Source: Thermus caldifontis
Lineage (GTDB): Bacteria; Deinococcota; Deinococci; Deinococcales; Thermaceae
NCBI RefSeq assembly: GCF_003336745.1
Contig: NZ_QGMX01000003.1
Coordinates: forward strand, 183,645 to 247,644
Direction: 5' to 3'
Length of the DNA: 64,000 nucleotides
Shown piece by piece: positions 44,811 through 53,123 of the stretch (positions within the stretch are counted from its first letter, which is position 1; each line of letters opens with the position of its first letter). The notes below the pieces were generated by a model. That model made no database searches, was not told where the DNA came from, and was given only the letters and a program-made list of their open reading frames with translations. The position numbers and the translations under genes were made by a program.

Positions 44811-45880
44811 CAGGCGGCGTTCCATAGGGCCTCCACCAGGTGCACGTAGTCTTGGGCGGCCCTTTCCACCTCCCTTAAGGGGATGTGCTCCCTAGGGGTG
44901 TGGGCCAGGGCAGGGTCCCCCGGGCCATAGCCCAAGACGGGAGCCTTGGCCCCCAGGTAAGGGGCGTCGGTGGTGAAGGGCCAAAGGCCCGCCTTCTCCT
45001 GGCCTAGGGCCTTAAGGGCCGCAAGGAGCAGGGGGTGGTCTTCGGGCAGGCGGTAGGGGGGCCAGAGGGCAGGGATGAGGAGGCGCACCTCTCCCGAGGC
45101 CCGCTCCTCCTCGGGGATGTAGACCGAGGCGTCCCCAAGGGCCTTGAGCCTCTCCAAAAGTCCTTCCAGATCGGCCTCGGGTTCGTAGCGCACGTCCAGG
45201 TACAGGCGCACCACCCCCGGGGTCTGGTTTCTGGCCCCGGGGTAGGTGTCCACCCGGGTGGGGGTGAGCTTGAGGCTGGGGGGCAGGGGAAGGTCCCGTA
45301 GGGCTAGGAGGTACTCCCCCAGATCATAGAGGGGGTTTTCCGGGCCCGAAAGGGCGGCGTGGGCCTCTTCCCCCTCAAAGTCCGCCCAGACCTCCGCCCG
45401 GCCCCGGTGGCCCCGCATGAGCCTTAAAGCTGAAGGCTCCCCCAGGATAAAGGCGAGAGGGGCAAGCCTTGCCGCCGCATGGCGGCTCCCCAAGCCCCCC
45501 ACTTCCTCCTGCACCGTGGCCAGGAAGCGCACCCGCCCCTTGAGGGGTTTTTGCGAAAGGGCCTCGAGGGCCAGGAGCATGGCCACCAACGGGCCTTTCA
45601 TGTCCACCGCCCCCCGGCCCCAAAGGGCCTCCTGGGCCACGGCGCCTTGGGGGTAGGGCCAGTGGCTGGTGTCCCCCACGGGTACCACGTCCAGGTGGCC
45701 GGCCAGGACCACCTCGGGTTCCTTTTCCCCCAGCAGGGCCTCCACGTTTCCCGCCTCGTCCAGGGTGGCGGGGAGTCCCATTCCCCTTAGGGCCTCGAGG
45801 AGCAAGCCCGCAGCCTCCCCTTCCTGCCCCGGAAGGCTTTCCGCCTGGATGAGGCGGGAAAGAAGCCGTACCCAGTCCAC
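44810..45880 (-). CDS. M20-family amidohydrolase/peptidase (ArgE/DapE/LysK type)
   Basis: 356 aa, GTG start with TAGGAT ending 6 nt upstream. Zinc-site motifs: GHLDVVP, GRGAVDMKG, catalytic TVQEEVGGLGS, GEPS, and the C-terminal GYGPGDPALAHTPREHIPL. The last segment and the length resemble LysK, which releases lysine or ornithine from LysW in the Thermus lysine pathway. No lysW or other lys genes are adjacent, so the specific assignment is left open. Confidence 0.85.
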   Translation of the reverse strand: MDWVRLLSRLIQAESLPGQEGEAAGLLLEALRGMGLPATLDEAGNVEALLGEKEPEVVLAGHLDVVPVGDTSHWPYPQGAVAQEALWGRGAVDMKGPLVAMLLALEALSQKPLKGRVRFLATVQEEVGGLGSRHAAARLAPLAFILGEPSALRLMRGHRGRAEVWADFEGEEAHAALSGPENPLYDLGEYLLALRDLPLPPSLKLTPTRVDTYPGARNQTPGVVRLYLDVRYEPEADLEGLLERLKALGDASVYIPEEERASGEVRLLIPALWPPYRLPEDHPLLLAALKALGQEKAGLWPFTTDAPYLGAKAPVLGYGPGDPALAHTPREHIPLREVERAAQDYVHLVEALWNAA

Positions 45881-45884
45881 GCCC

Positions 45885-46601
45885 CTATCCTACACCCCGG
45901 CCCAAGGCCACCGCATACAGGGCTATCCCTAAGGCCACGGAGGCGTTCAGGGACTCGGCCTCCTTCCGGATGGGGATGCGGAAAAGCTCATCGCAGCTTT
46001 CCCTTACCAACCGGCGCATGCCCTCCCCTTCCGAGCCCAAGACCAGGGCCAGGGGCCTTTGGAAGTCCAGCTCCTTGGGGGTCTTTTCCCCCCTTACGTC
46101 CAGGCCGTACACCCAAAGCCCCCGTTCCTTTACCGCCTCCAGGGCCCGGGGGAGGTTTTTCACCTTCACCACGGGAAGCTTTAGGGCGGCCCCGGCGCTG
46201 GCCTTCAGGGCCAAGGGGGAAAGGGGGGCGCTGCGGCGTTCCTCGGACACCACCCCATGGGCCCCTAAGGCCAGGGCGCTCCGGATCATGGCCCCGTAGT
46301 TCCTGGGGTCGGTGATGCCGTCCAAAAAGACCAGAAGGGGCATCTCCCCCCGGGCTTCCGCCAGGGAGAAGGCCTCCTCCAAGGTGGCGTAGCGGGGTTC
46401 CTCCACTTCCGCCGCCAGGCCCTGGTGGTGGGTGGTCTTTAGGAGGGTGTCCAGCTCAATGCGGGGCACCAGGGTATACTCAGCCCCCAGCCTCTCCAGC
46501 TCCCTTAGAAGCCAGGCCTCCACCCCCCTGGCCACCAGGACCCGCCGCACCCGGCCCTCCTTCAGGGCCTCGAGGACCGGGTTCCTCCCGTAGATCCACA
46601 T
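45885..46601 (-). CDS. rlmB: 23S rRNA 2'-O-methyltransferase, RlmB/TrmH family
   Basis: SPOUT-fold methyltransferase, 238 aa. N-terminal L30e-like substrate-binding domain starts MWIYGRNPVLEALKEG as in RlmB. The SPOUT motifs are DGITDPRNYGAMIRSALALG, LVLGSEGEGM and PIRKEAESLNASVALGIALY (knot). Catalytic Asn/Arg are in motif 1. It presumably methylates G2251-equivalent of 23S rRNA. Likely leaderless. Confidence 0.92.
   Translation of the reverse strand: MWIYGRNPVLEALKEGRVRRVLVARGVEAWLLRELERLGAEYTLVPRIELDTLLKTTHHQGLAAEVEEPRYATLEEAFSLAEARGEMPLLVFLDGITDPRNYGAMIRSALALGAHGVVSEERRSAPLSPLALKASAGAALKLPVVKVKNLPRALEAVKERGLWVYGLDVRGEKTPKELDFQRPLALVLGSEGEGMRRLVRESCDELFRIPIRKEAESLNASVALGIALYAVALGRGVG
45887..45892 (-). 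promoter_or_regulatory. Leaderless -10 box of M20 peptidase
   Basis: TAGGAT on the minus strand, then AGGGGC and GTG at 45880. It lies inside the last codons of rlmB, so this gene can be read from its own promoter. Confidence 0.6.
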
Positions 46602-46608
46602 GGCCTTA

Positions 46609-46614
46609 AGTTTA
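46609..46614 (-). promoter_or_regulatory. Leaderless -10 box of rlmB
   Basis: TAAACT on the minus strand, 7 nt before the ATG at 46601. It is back to back with the UspA promoter (TATGAT, 46624-46629, plus). Confidence 0.5.
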
Positions 46615-46648
46615 CGACCCGGTATGATGAGGGCGAAGGAGGCGAGCC

Positions 46649-47083
46649 ATGTACAAAAGCATCCTGATGCCCACGGACGGTAGCCCCTGTAGCCTGCAGG
46701 CCCTGGAGCATGGCCTTTCCCTGGCCAAGGTCCTGGGGGCCAAGGTCCACTTCCTCTACGTGCTGGAGAACCCCGCCCAGGCCATCTGGATTGCTCCGGA
46801 AAGCGTTCCCTATGGCCTGGAGCTTCTGGAGGACCTGAAGAAGGCGGGGGAGGAGGCCATCGCCAAGGCCCTTAACCTGGCCCAGGAAAAGGGGGTGGAG
46901 GCCACGGGGGAGGTGAAGGAAGGGGTGCCGGTGCCCACCATCGTGGAGGCGGCCAAGGGGTTTGACCTCCTGGTCATGGGCACCCATGGGCGCACCGGGC
47001 TGGACAAGCTCCTCTTGGGCTCGGTGACCGAGGGGGTCTTGCACCGGGTGGGGATACCCGTTCTGGTGGTGCGGTGCCGTTAA
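46649..47083 (+). CDS. Universal stress protein (UspA family)
   Basis: 144 aa, cytosolic alpha/beta nucleotide-binding protein. Start [15 protein letters not shown]-binding signature [20 protein letters not shown] then [11 protein letters not shown]. Ribosome site AAGGAGG 6 nt before ATG and a -10 TATGAT about 20 nt upstream, so this mRNA has a leader unlike many neighbours. CCCTGC/GCAGGG at 47089-47106 may end the transcript. Confidence 0.93.
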   Translation: MYKSILMPTDGSPCSLQALEHGLSLAKVLGAKVHFLYVLENPAQAIWIAPESVPYGLELLEDLKKAGEEAIAKALNLAQEKGVEATGEVKEGVPVPTIVEAAKGFDLLVMGTHGRTGLDKLLLGSVTEGVLHRVGIPVLVVRCR

Positions 47084-47120
47084 CCCCACCCTGCCGCAAA
47101 GCAGGGCGAAAGCCCGGGCC

Positions 47121-47642
47121 ATGAGGATGCGGTTCCTTAGCGTTTTCGTCTCCTCCAGGCTTTCCCCGGATGACCCCGGGTACGCCCGCCTGGTCCGCTA
47201 CGGGGAGGTTCTGGCTGAGGAGGGCTTCGGCCTGGCCTGCGGAGGGTACCAGGGGGGGATGGAGGCCTTGGCCCGGGGGGTAAAGGCCAAGGGGGGTATG
47301 GTGGTGGGGGTTACGGCCCCCGGCCTTTTTCCCGAACGCAAGGGGCCAAGCCCCTATGTGGACTTGGAACTTCCCGCCTCCTCCTTGCCCGAGCGCATCG
47401 GGCGGCTTTTGGACCTGGGGGCGGGGTACCTGGCCCTTCCCGGGGGGGTGGGTACCCTGGCGGAACTGGTGCTGGCCTGGAACCTCCTCTACCTGCGGCG
47501 GGGCCTGGGCCGGCCCCTGGCGGTGGACCCTTACTGGCTTTCCCTCCTCAAGCCCCACGGGGAGATCGCCCCGGAGGACCTGGCCCTTTTGCACCCCGTG
47601 GCGGACGAGGAAGGTTTGCGGCGGTTTCTAAGGAGCCTATGA
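47121..47642 (+). CDS. LOG-family protein (lysine-decarboxylase-like Rossmann protein)
   Basis: 173 aa. Nucleotide-binding fold with [13 protein letters not shown] and [14 protein letters not shown], the PGGxGTxxE signature of LOG (cytokinin phosphoribohydrolase-like) and TIGR00725 proteins. It probably hydrolyses a nucleoside monophosphate. ATG at 47127 is an alternative. The next gene starts within its stop codon, so 47121-48775 is probably one operon. Confidence 0.85.
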   Translation: MRMRFLSVFVSSRLSPDDPGYARLVRYGEVLAEEGFGLACGGYQGGMEALARGVKAKGGMVVGVTAPGLFPERKGPSPYVDLELPASSLPERIGRLLDLGAGYLALPGGVGTLAELVLAWNLLYLRRGLGRPLAVDPYWLSLLKPHGEIAPEDLALLHPVADEEGLRRFLRSL

Positions 47643-48022
47643 GGGAAACCCTGGTGGTGTACGTGCCGGACCTGGGCCAGGGGGTGAGCTTCTACCAGGC
47701 CCTGGGCCTGGCCCTCGAGGAGCTGATCCCAGAAGGGGAGGCCCTTCTTGCGCCCCTCGAGGGGCCCCTTCTCCTCCTGCGCCTGGGAAGCGGGGGCGTG
47801 GAGCCGGGGCCCAACCGCCCCCGGCCCGAGGGGCACGGCTTCGCCCGGGTGGGGGTGGAGGAAGGCCGCCTGGTGTTTTTGGTGGAGAACCTGGAGCACG
47901 AAAAGCTTCGCCTTTCCAAGTATGGCCTTCCCTTCCGCGAGGCGGGGGAACACCTCCTCCTCTTTGACCCGGGGGAGAACCCGGTCTTGGTACGGGAGCT
48001 TCCCCCGGAAAAACGTCCCTGA
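47639..48022 (+). CDS. Glyoxalase/VOC-fold protein
   Basis: 127 aa, two beta-alpha-beta-beta-beta modules: [20 protein letters not shown] and the second half from [16 protein letters not shown], ending [13 protein letters not shown]. The fold and DPGENPV match the vicinal-oxygen-chelate family, but His/Glu metal ligands are not obvious. Role unknown; ATG overlaps the LOG stop by 4 nt. Confidence 0.75.
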   Translation: MRETLVVYVPDLGQGVSFYQALGLALEELIPEGEALLAPLEGPLLLLRLGSGGVEPGPNRPRPEGHGFARVGVEEGRLVFLVENLEHEKLRLSKYGLPFREAGEHLLLFDPGENPVLVRELPPEKRP

Positions 48023-48031
48023 CGGAGGCGT

Positions 48032-48775
48032 ATGAGGCTTTGGCTTTTGGATCTGGACGACACCCTTCTTGTGGACCACCGGGTGAGCGAGGAGGTGTTG
48101 GAAGAGCTGGGTCGGGAAGTGGGGGTGAAAGGGCTTCCCGAGGGGGTGCGGCGGAAGGCGGAGGAGTTCTTCCGGCAGGCTCCCTTCTACCCCTGGGCTG
48201 AGGGCATCGGCCACTCGGCCCTGGAGGCCCTTTGGGCCCGTTACTCCACCCCGGGGCTGGAGGCCTTGGGGGAATGGGCCTGGCCCTTTCGGGAAAGGGT
48301 CTTCCGGGAGGCCTTAAGGGAGCTGGGCGGTCCTGAGGAGCGCGCCCGGGAGCTGGCGGAGGCCTTTTTTCAGGGGAGGCGCCGCTATCCCCTTTTTCCG
48401 GAGGTGCCCGAGTTCCTGGAGGCCTTGCGGGCGAGGGGGGCTAGCCTGGTCCTCCTCACCAACGGGGTGCCGGATCTCCAGCGGGAAAAGCTTTTTGGGG
48501 CCGGTCTGGGAGAGGCCTTTGACCTCTTTTTGGTCTCGGGGGAGGTGGGCCTAGGCAAGCCTGACCCCAGGCTCTTCCGCATGGCCCTTTGCGCCTTTGG
48601 GGTGGACCCGGAAGAGGCGGTGATGGTGGGGGATAACCCCGGGCGGGACATCAAGGGGGCCCTTTTAGCGGGCATCAAGGCGGTCTTTGTGGACCGGGGG
48701 CACCGCCCCAAGGACCCCCGGTATCCCGCCCACCTGGAGGTGCGGGACCTGAGGGAGGCCTTGGTCCTTTTGTGA
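48032..48775 (+). CDS. HAD-superfamily hydrolase
   Basis: 247 aa haloacid-dehalogenase phosphatase. Motif I LLDLDDTLL with nucleophile D7 and D9, motif II LLTNG, motif III Lys in VGLGKPDPRLF, motif IV MVGDNPGRDI. The helical cap between motifs I and II is the C1 type found in phosphoglycolate-phosphatase and YjjG-like enzymes. Substrate not predictable. Follows the VOC gene by 9 nt. Confidence 0.9.
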   Translation: MRLWLLDLDDTLLVDHRVSEEVLEELGREVGVKGLPEGVRRKAEEFFRQAPFYPWAEGIGHSALEALWARYSTPGLEALGEWAWPFRERVFREALRELGGPEERARELAEAFFQGRRRYPLFPEVPEFLEALRARGASLVLLTNGVPDLQREKLFGAGLGEAFDLFLVSGEVGLGKPDPRLFRMALCAFGVDPEEAVMVGDNPGRDIKGALLAGIKAVFVDRGHRPKDPRYPAHLEVRDLREALVLL

Positions 48776-48819
48776 CCTTCTTCCGGGGGCCTGGCCTCCT
48801 CTAGGGTAGGCTTGGGGCC

Positions 48820-49209
48820 ATGCACGAGGCCCTGCTTTTCCTCCATAACCTGGTGCGCTGGTTCGTCCTGGCCTTTGGCCTCCTGGCCCTTTGGCGCCCC
48901 GGGGCTAAGGAAGGAGCCTTCTTCGCCCACACCCTCACCCTGCAGGTGGGGCTGGGGCTCATCCTGGCCTTCCTTAGCCCCCTCTTCCAAGGGGCCTTGG
49001 CCAATCTGGAAGCGGCGATGCAAACCCCAGGCGAGGCCCGCTACTTCGTGGCCGAGCACTGGGTGGGGGGGCTTGTCGCCCTAGGTCTGGCCCACGCCGG
49101 GCTTGCCCAGGCCCGGAAGGGAAAACCCCGGGCCCGGCTCTTCTTCGCCTTGGCCTTGGCGCTCGTAATCCTTTCCATTCCCTGGTTCCGGCCCCTTCTT
49201 AGGCTTTAG
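48820..49209 (+). CDS. Four-helix membrane protein, cytochrome-b-like unknown
   Basis: 129 aa, four transmembrane helices. LHNLVRWFVLAFG in helix 1 and AEHWVGGLVALGLAHAG in helix 3 contain histidines that could ligate haem, as in a small uncharacterised 'cytochrome B'-like family. No other signature. TAGGGT ends 12 nt before the ATG. Its stop overlaps the convergent Uma2 gene stop by 4 nt. Confidence 0.65.
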   Translation: MHEALLFLHNLVRWFVLAFGLLALWRPGAKEGAFFAHTLTLQVGLGLILAFLSPLFQGALANLEAAMQTPGEARYFVAEHWVGGLVALGLAHAGLAQARKGKPRARLFFALALALVILSIPWFRPLLRL

Positions 49210-49763
49210 CCCGGGAGCTCGGCTACCCGGAGGAGGAAGGAGGGGAAGGCTAGGGGGGCGATGTGGGCTCCTGGGACCAGGACCTGGACCTCCTGGTAAC
49301 CCTCAGGGGAGGGGGAGCGAAACACGTGAAGCCGCTTACCCTCCAGGTCCAGCACCCAAAACTCGAGGACCCCATGGCGGGCATATAGGGGTGCTTTGAC
49401 CTCGAGGTCATAAGCTAAGGAAGCCTCCGCCACGTCAACCAGGAGGAGGATATCTTCGGAGCCGGGGTGCGCTTCCTGGTAGAGGTTAGGCCGTGGCTGC
49501 AAGAGGGCCAAGTCCGGCTGGGGCTCGCTGAAAGGGCTAAGGCGCACAGGATCTTGGACGGCGATGAGGCAGACCCCCTCCATCTCTAGGGGCGTGAAGA
49601 GGCGGCGAAGGCGCCGCACGGCGGCGGCATGGCGGCTACCGATGGGGCTCATTTCCCAAACCTCCCCTTCCAGAAGCTCTACCCGGTCGTCTTCCCCCAG
49701 GAGGCCCGCTTGGGCCATCCGGTGGAACTCCTCCACGGTGAACCGCTTGCGCACGGGGGTCAT
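49206..49763 (-). CDS. Uma2-family (DUF820) putative endonuclease
   Basis: 185 aa. PD-(D/E)XK-like fold of the Uma2/DUF820 family, common in Thermus and cyanobacteria: start KRFTVEEFHRMAQAG, EDDRVELLEGEVWEMSPIG, QPDLALLQPR, then DILLLVDVAEASLAYDLEVKA with YARHGVLEFWVLD. The acids D/E and K of the active site are present. Nuclease activity is inferred from the fold. Leaderless promoter candidate upstream. Confidence 0.85.
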   Translation of the reverse strand: MTPVRKRFTVEEFHRMAQAGLLGEDDRVELLEGEVWEMSPIGSRHAAAVRRLRRLFTPLEMEGVCLIAVQDPVRLSPFSEPQPDLALLQPRPNLYQEAHPGSEDILLLVDVAEASLAYDLEVKAPLYARHGVLEFWVLDLEGKRLHVFRSPSPEGYQEVQVLVPGAHIAPLAFPSFLLRVAELPG

Positions 49764-49769
49764 GGTCTC

Positions 49770-49775
49770 ATCTTA
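49770..49775 (-). promoter_or_regulatory. Leaderless -10 box of Uma2 gene
   Basis: TAAGAT on the minus strand, then GAGACC and ATG at 49763. It overlaps the stop of the upstream MEMO gene. Confidence 0.5.
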
Positions 49776-50579
49776 GGGCGGGGGGCTTTCCCCTAGATAG
49801 GCCACCGCGGCGTACCCCACCACCCGGCTTGGGTCATGGGAGGCCTCGGCGCTGGTGGCGTAGGCCAGGAGCTTCGGGCGCCACCCCAGGCTCCTGGCCA
49901 AGGCGGTGAGGGTGGCCCAGGGAAGGTGGCCGCAGGCCTCCCCTTGGGCCACCCCTTCCACATCCAGGGCCAAGGCCCTTTCCAGGGTCCTTTGATCCCG
50001 CTTTCGGGCCACGGGGTCAGGGTGGTAGTGGGAGAGGTCGCTGGAGGCCACCACCAAATCCCCCTCCCTAAGCTCCGGGAGCAGGGCCTCGGCCACCTCC
50101 TTTGGGCTTGTTTCCCCGAAGAGAAGGGGCAGGATAGGCGTACCCGGCAAGGCCACTTGGAGGAAGGGGAGGAGGACCTCGAGGCTATGCTCCTCCAAGA
50201 AGGGCTCCTCGTAGGTTAAAAAGGGCGGGCCCTTCTCCATAAGCCTTCTTCCCCCTTCCAGGTCCACCGCCACCTCCCCCAAGGGGGTGGCCCAGGCGCG
50301 GTAAGGGTAGAAGGCCACGCCGAAAAAGGGCACAAAATGGCTGGGCCCCAGGAGGAATACCCTCCCCGCCCTTCCCTGCCAGGCGGAAAGGGTCCTAAAG
50401 CCCTCCGCCGCCACCCTTCCCGAGTAAACATAGCCGGCATGGGGGGAAAGAAGGCCCCTTATCCCCGGGTCAGGGGAGGACCGGGCTCTTTGTAGAAGCC
50501 CCTCCACCTCCTGCCTTAGGCGTTCCGCCTCCTTGGGGTAGAAGTAGCCGGCCACCGCCGGCGGCCTCACCAGGTCCAT
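49773..50579 (-). CDS. AmmeMemoRadiSam system protein B (MEMO family)
   Basis: 268 aa from ATG 50579 (VRPPAVAGYFYPKEAERL). MEMO-fold metal-site residues: LLSPHAGYVYSG, GPSHFVPFFGV, EEHSLEVLLPFLQ, SSDLSHYHP. The family is related to extradiol dioxygenases and is of unknown function in bacteria, nearly always found with the radical SAM and AMMECR1 proteins. The radical SAM gene overlaps it upstream by 13 nt; no AMMECR1 gene is visible. Confidence 0.88.
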   Translation of the reverse strand: MDLVRPPAVAGYFYPKEAERLRQEVEGLLQRARSSPDPGIRGLLSPHAGYVYSGRVAAEGFRTLSAWQGRAGRVFLLGPSHFVPFFGVAFYPYRAWATPLGEVAVDLEGGRRLMEKGPPFLTYEEPFLEEHSLEVLLPFLQVALPGTPILPLLFGETSPKEVAEALLPELREGDLVVASSDLSHYHPDPVARKRDQRTLERALALDVEGVAQGEACGHLPWATLTALARSLGWRPKLLAYATSAEASHDPSRVVGYAAVAYLGESPPP

Positions 50580-51619
50580 ACCCCAGGAATCCCCCTCCCG
50601 CACCCCGGGCAGACCCCCGGGACCTCCCAAAGGGGCTCCACCCGAAAGCCGAGGCGGCGGATGAGGAGCCTGCCGCAGTCCGGGCAACGAGTGGAGCTTC
50701 GCTCCTCGTCCAGGACGTTGCCCACGTACACAAACTTAAGCCCTTCCTCCTTGGCGATCTCGTAGGCCCGCACCAGGGTGGTGTGCCGGGTGGGCCTCAG
50801 GTCCAGCATGCGGTAGTCGGGATGGGCGGCGGTGAGGTGCCAGGGGATTTCGGGGGAAAGCCCCTTGAGGAATCGGGCCATGGCCCGCACCTCCTCGGGG
50901 GCGTCGTTGTAGCCCTCCAGGAGGAGGGTGGTCACCTCCACCCAGACCCCTTGGGCCATCAGGTGCTCGAGGCTCTCCAAAACCGGCTTGAGCCGGGCCC
51001 CACAGATCTTCCGGTAGAACGCCTCCGTGAAGCCCTTCAGGTCCACGTTGGCGGCATCCAGATAGGGCCGGATGTAGTCCCAGGCCTCCTTGGTTTCAAA
51101 GCCGCTGGTGACGAAGACGTTTTTCATGCCCCGTTCCTTGGCGAGCCGTGCGGTGTCGTGGGCGTACTCAATCCAGACGGCGGGCTCGTTGTAGGTGTAG
51201 GCGATTAGCCGCACCCCCAGGGCCTCGGCCTCCTCTACGATGGCCTCCGGGGGCCAGTCCTCCCCGATGGGCCGGTCCAGGTAGCCTTCCTCCGTTACCT
51301 TGAACTCCCGGAACTGGGAGATCTGCCAGTTCTGGCAAAAGGCGCAGAAGAGGTTGCACCCCACGGTGCCCAGGGAAAGGATTCCCTCCCCGGGGTGGAA
51401 GTGGTAAAGGGGCTTCTTCTCCACCGGGTCCAGGTGAAGGGCGGCCGCCTTGCCGTAGGTCACCAGGTACAGCCTGCCCCCGAAGTTGCGCCTAACCCCG
51501 CATTTGCCTGCCTGTCCTGGGGCGATGGCGCAAAAGTGGGCGCAGGCCCGGCACTGCACGTACCCCTTGGGTAGGGGGCGTTTCAGGTCCGCTTCCCTGA
51601 GGGTAGCCGTCAGCGTCAT
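50567..51619 (-). CDS. AmmeMemoRadiSam system radical SAM enzyme
   Basis: 350 aa. The 4Fe-4S/SAM cluster is C88-x3-C92-x2-C95 in GCNLFCAFCQNWQ. An N-terminal cysteine set (C23, C26, C30, C40) and a C-terminal rubredoxin-like pair (CPDCGRLL and CPGCGRGIPG) could bind further metals, typical for this family, which resembles pyruvate-formate-lyase activases. Substrate unknown. Ribosome-site-like GGGATGAGAAG upstream, and TATCAT as -10. Confidence 0.88.
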   Translation of the reverse strand: MTLTATLREADLKRPLPKGYVQCRACAHFCAIAPGQAGKCGVRRNFGGRLYLVTYGKAAALHLDPVEKKPLYHFHPGEGILSLGTVGCNLFCAFCQNWQISQFREFKVTEEGYLDRPIGEDWPPEAIVEEAEALGVRLIAYTYNEPAVWIEYAHDTARLAKERGMKNVFVTSGFETKEAWDYIRPYLDAANVDLKGFTEAFYRKICGARLKPVLESLEHLMAQGVWVEVTTLLLEGYNDAPEEVRAMARFLKGLSPEIPWHLTAAHPDYRMLDLRPTRHTTLVRAYEIAKEEGLKFVYVGNVLDEERSSTRCPDCGRLLIRRLGFRVEPLWEVPGVCPGCGRGIPGVWTW

Positions 51620-51658
51620 TTCATACGCTTCTCATCCCATGATACCACGTTAGGGCTT

Positions 51659-51664
51659 TAGACT
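51659..51664 (+). promoter_or_regulatory. Leaderless -10 box of SWIM-protein gene
   Basis: TAGACT, GAATCC, then GTG at 51671. Divergent from the radical SAM gene, start codons 51 bp apart. Confidence 0.55.
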
Positions 51665-51670
51665 GAATCC

Positions 51671-53080
51671 GTGCCGCCTTTTCCCCCCAGGGAGGAAAGG
51701 GACTTTGCCTCCCTCGTTCCCAAGGAGGTGCTCCGCCGGGGGCTGGCCTACTACCAGGAGGGCCGGGTGCTTAGGGTCTTCCGTGTGGGGGAGAGGATTG
51801 TGGGCCTGGTGCAGGGTTCGGCGGAGGTGCCTTACCAGGTGGAGGTGGGACCTGGGCTTGTGGGCCGGTGCACCTGCCCCTATCCCGATTTTCCCTGCAA
51901 GCATGCGGCGGCGCTTCTTTATGCCTACGTGGAGGGAAGGGTACCCGACCTTGCGCCCCTTATAGAGGCCCTAACGCCCGATGAGGCCAAGGACCTTTTG
52001 CAAAGGCTCGCCCAGATTCCCGAGGTGGCCTTTTATCTGGCGGAGGCCTTAGCCCCAGGGAGGGCCTTTATGGAGGGGGTAAGGCACCTGCGCCGGGCCT
52101 TCCGGATGGGGGGAGGGGAGGCGGAGGCTAAGGCCCTCCTCCTGCGCCTGGACCGGGTGGGAAGGGAGGAGGTGGAGGCCTATCTGGAGGTGCTGCTGGA
52201 AGCCCCCTTTGACCCGGAGCCCTATCTGAAAGCGGCCTTGGAGCGCTATCTGGCCCTTTCCCCTAGGCTTTCCTTCCTCCTTGGCCTTTACCTGAAACAC
52301 CCTTCTGAGGCTTTGCGGGAGGCCTTCTTACGGGCGGGAGAGAGGGAGGCGGAGGAAGCCCTCCGCCTTCTAAGGGGGCAGGATGCTTGGGGGCTGAAGC
52401 GGGGGCTTAGGGCCGAGCTTCTCTTCCACCTGGGGTGGGTGGAGGAGGGGCTTGCCGCCTTGCGGGAGGGGCTTGAGGGGGTGGAGGACTACCTCCATCT
52501 GGTGAACCGGCTCCTCTCCTTGGGGCGGTTGGCGGAGGCCCTAAAGTATGCGGAGGAGGCCCGGGACTGGTTCGGCAAGGACCCCAGGCTCCTGCCCCTT
52601 TTGGACCTTTTGGTGGCCCACCGGGGGTTTCCTGAGGATCACAGGGCCCGGTTTGGGGTCCAGCCGAACCTCGAGGACTACCTGGCCTTGAAGGCCAAGC
52701 TGGGCCGGGAGTTTTTTGCGGAGCGGAAGGCCCTTCTGCGCCGGGTGCAAGACCCGGCCCTCCTGGCCCGCATCCACCTCTTGGAGGAGGACTGGAAGGC
52801 CCTGGACCGCCTGTTGAAGAGCACCCCGCCGGAGGCCTACCCCCGCCTGGCGGAGGCCCTGGAGGAAGGGCTTCCCGAGGAGGCCAAGAGGCTTTACCGG
52901 GAGGCGGCCAGGCTCCAGGTGGCCCAGGGAACCCGCAAGGCTTACCAGGAGGCGGCAAGACTCCTCCTGCGCCTTTCCCGCTTGGACCCCAAGGCGGGCA
53001 AGGAGGAGGCTTTGGCCATGGTCCTGGCCTACCCCAGGCGGCCTGCCCTAAGGGAGGAGCTTGCCCCCTTACTAGACTAA
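51671..53080 (+). CDS. SWIM zinc-finger protein with helical repeats
   Basis: 469 aa, GTG start. An N-terminal SWIM domain has CTCPYPDFPCKHAAALLYAY (CxC-x6-CxH) at about residues 73-92, likely nucleic-acid or protein binding. The rest is a long array of helical repeats rich in Leu, Ala, Arg and Glu, resembling TPR/HEAT-like scaffolds. SWIM proteins of this layout often pair with SNF2 ATPases or vWA proteins; none is adjacent. Role unknown. Confidence 0.78.
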   Translation: MPPFPPREERDFASLVPKEVLRRGLAYYQEGRVLRVFRVGERIVGLVQGSAEVPYQVEVGPGLVGRCTCPYPDFPCKHAAALLYAYVEGRVPDLAPLIEALTPDEAKDLLQRLAQIPEVAFYLAEALAPGRAFMEGVRHLRRAFRMGGGEAEAKALLLRLDRVGREEVEAYLEVLLEAPFDPEPYLKAALERYLALSPRLSFLLGLYLKHPSEALREAFLRAGEREAEEALRLLRGQDAWGLKRGLRAELLFHLGWVEEGLAALREGLEGVEDYLHLVNRLLSLGRLAEALKYAEEARDWFGKDPRLLPLLDLLVAHRGFPEDHRARFGVQPNLEDYLALKAKLGREFFAERKALLRRVQDPALLARIHLLEEDWKALDRLLKSTPPEAYPRLAEALEEGLPEEAKRLYREAARLQVAQGTRKAYQEAARLLLRLSRLDPKAGKEEALAMVLAYPRRPALREELAPLLD

Positions 53081-53123
53081 GGAGTCATTGGGAAAATCTG
53101 TCCGAGCGGAGAAGGCCAGAGGC

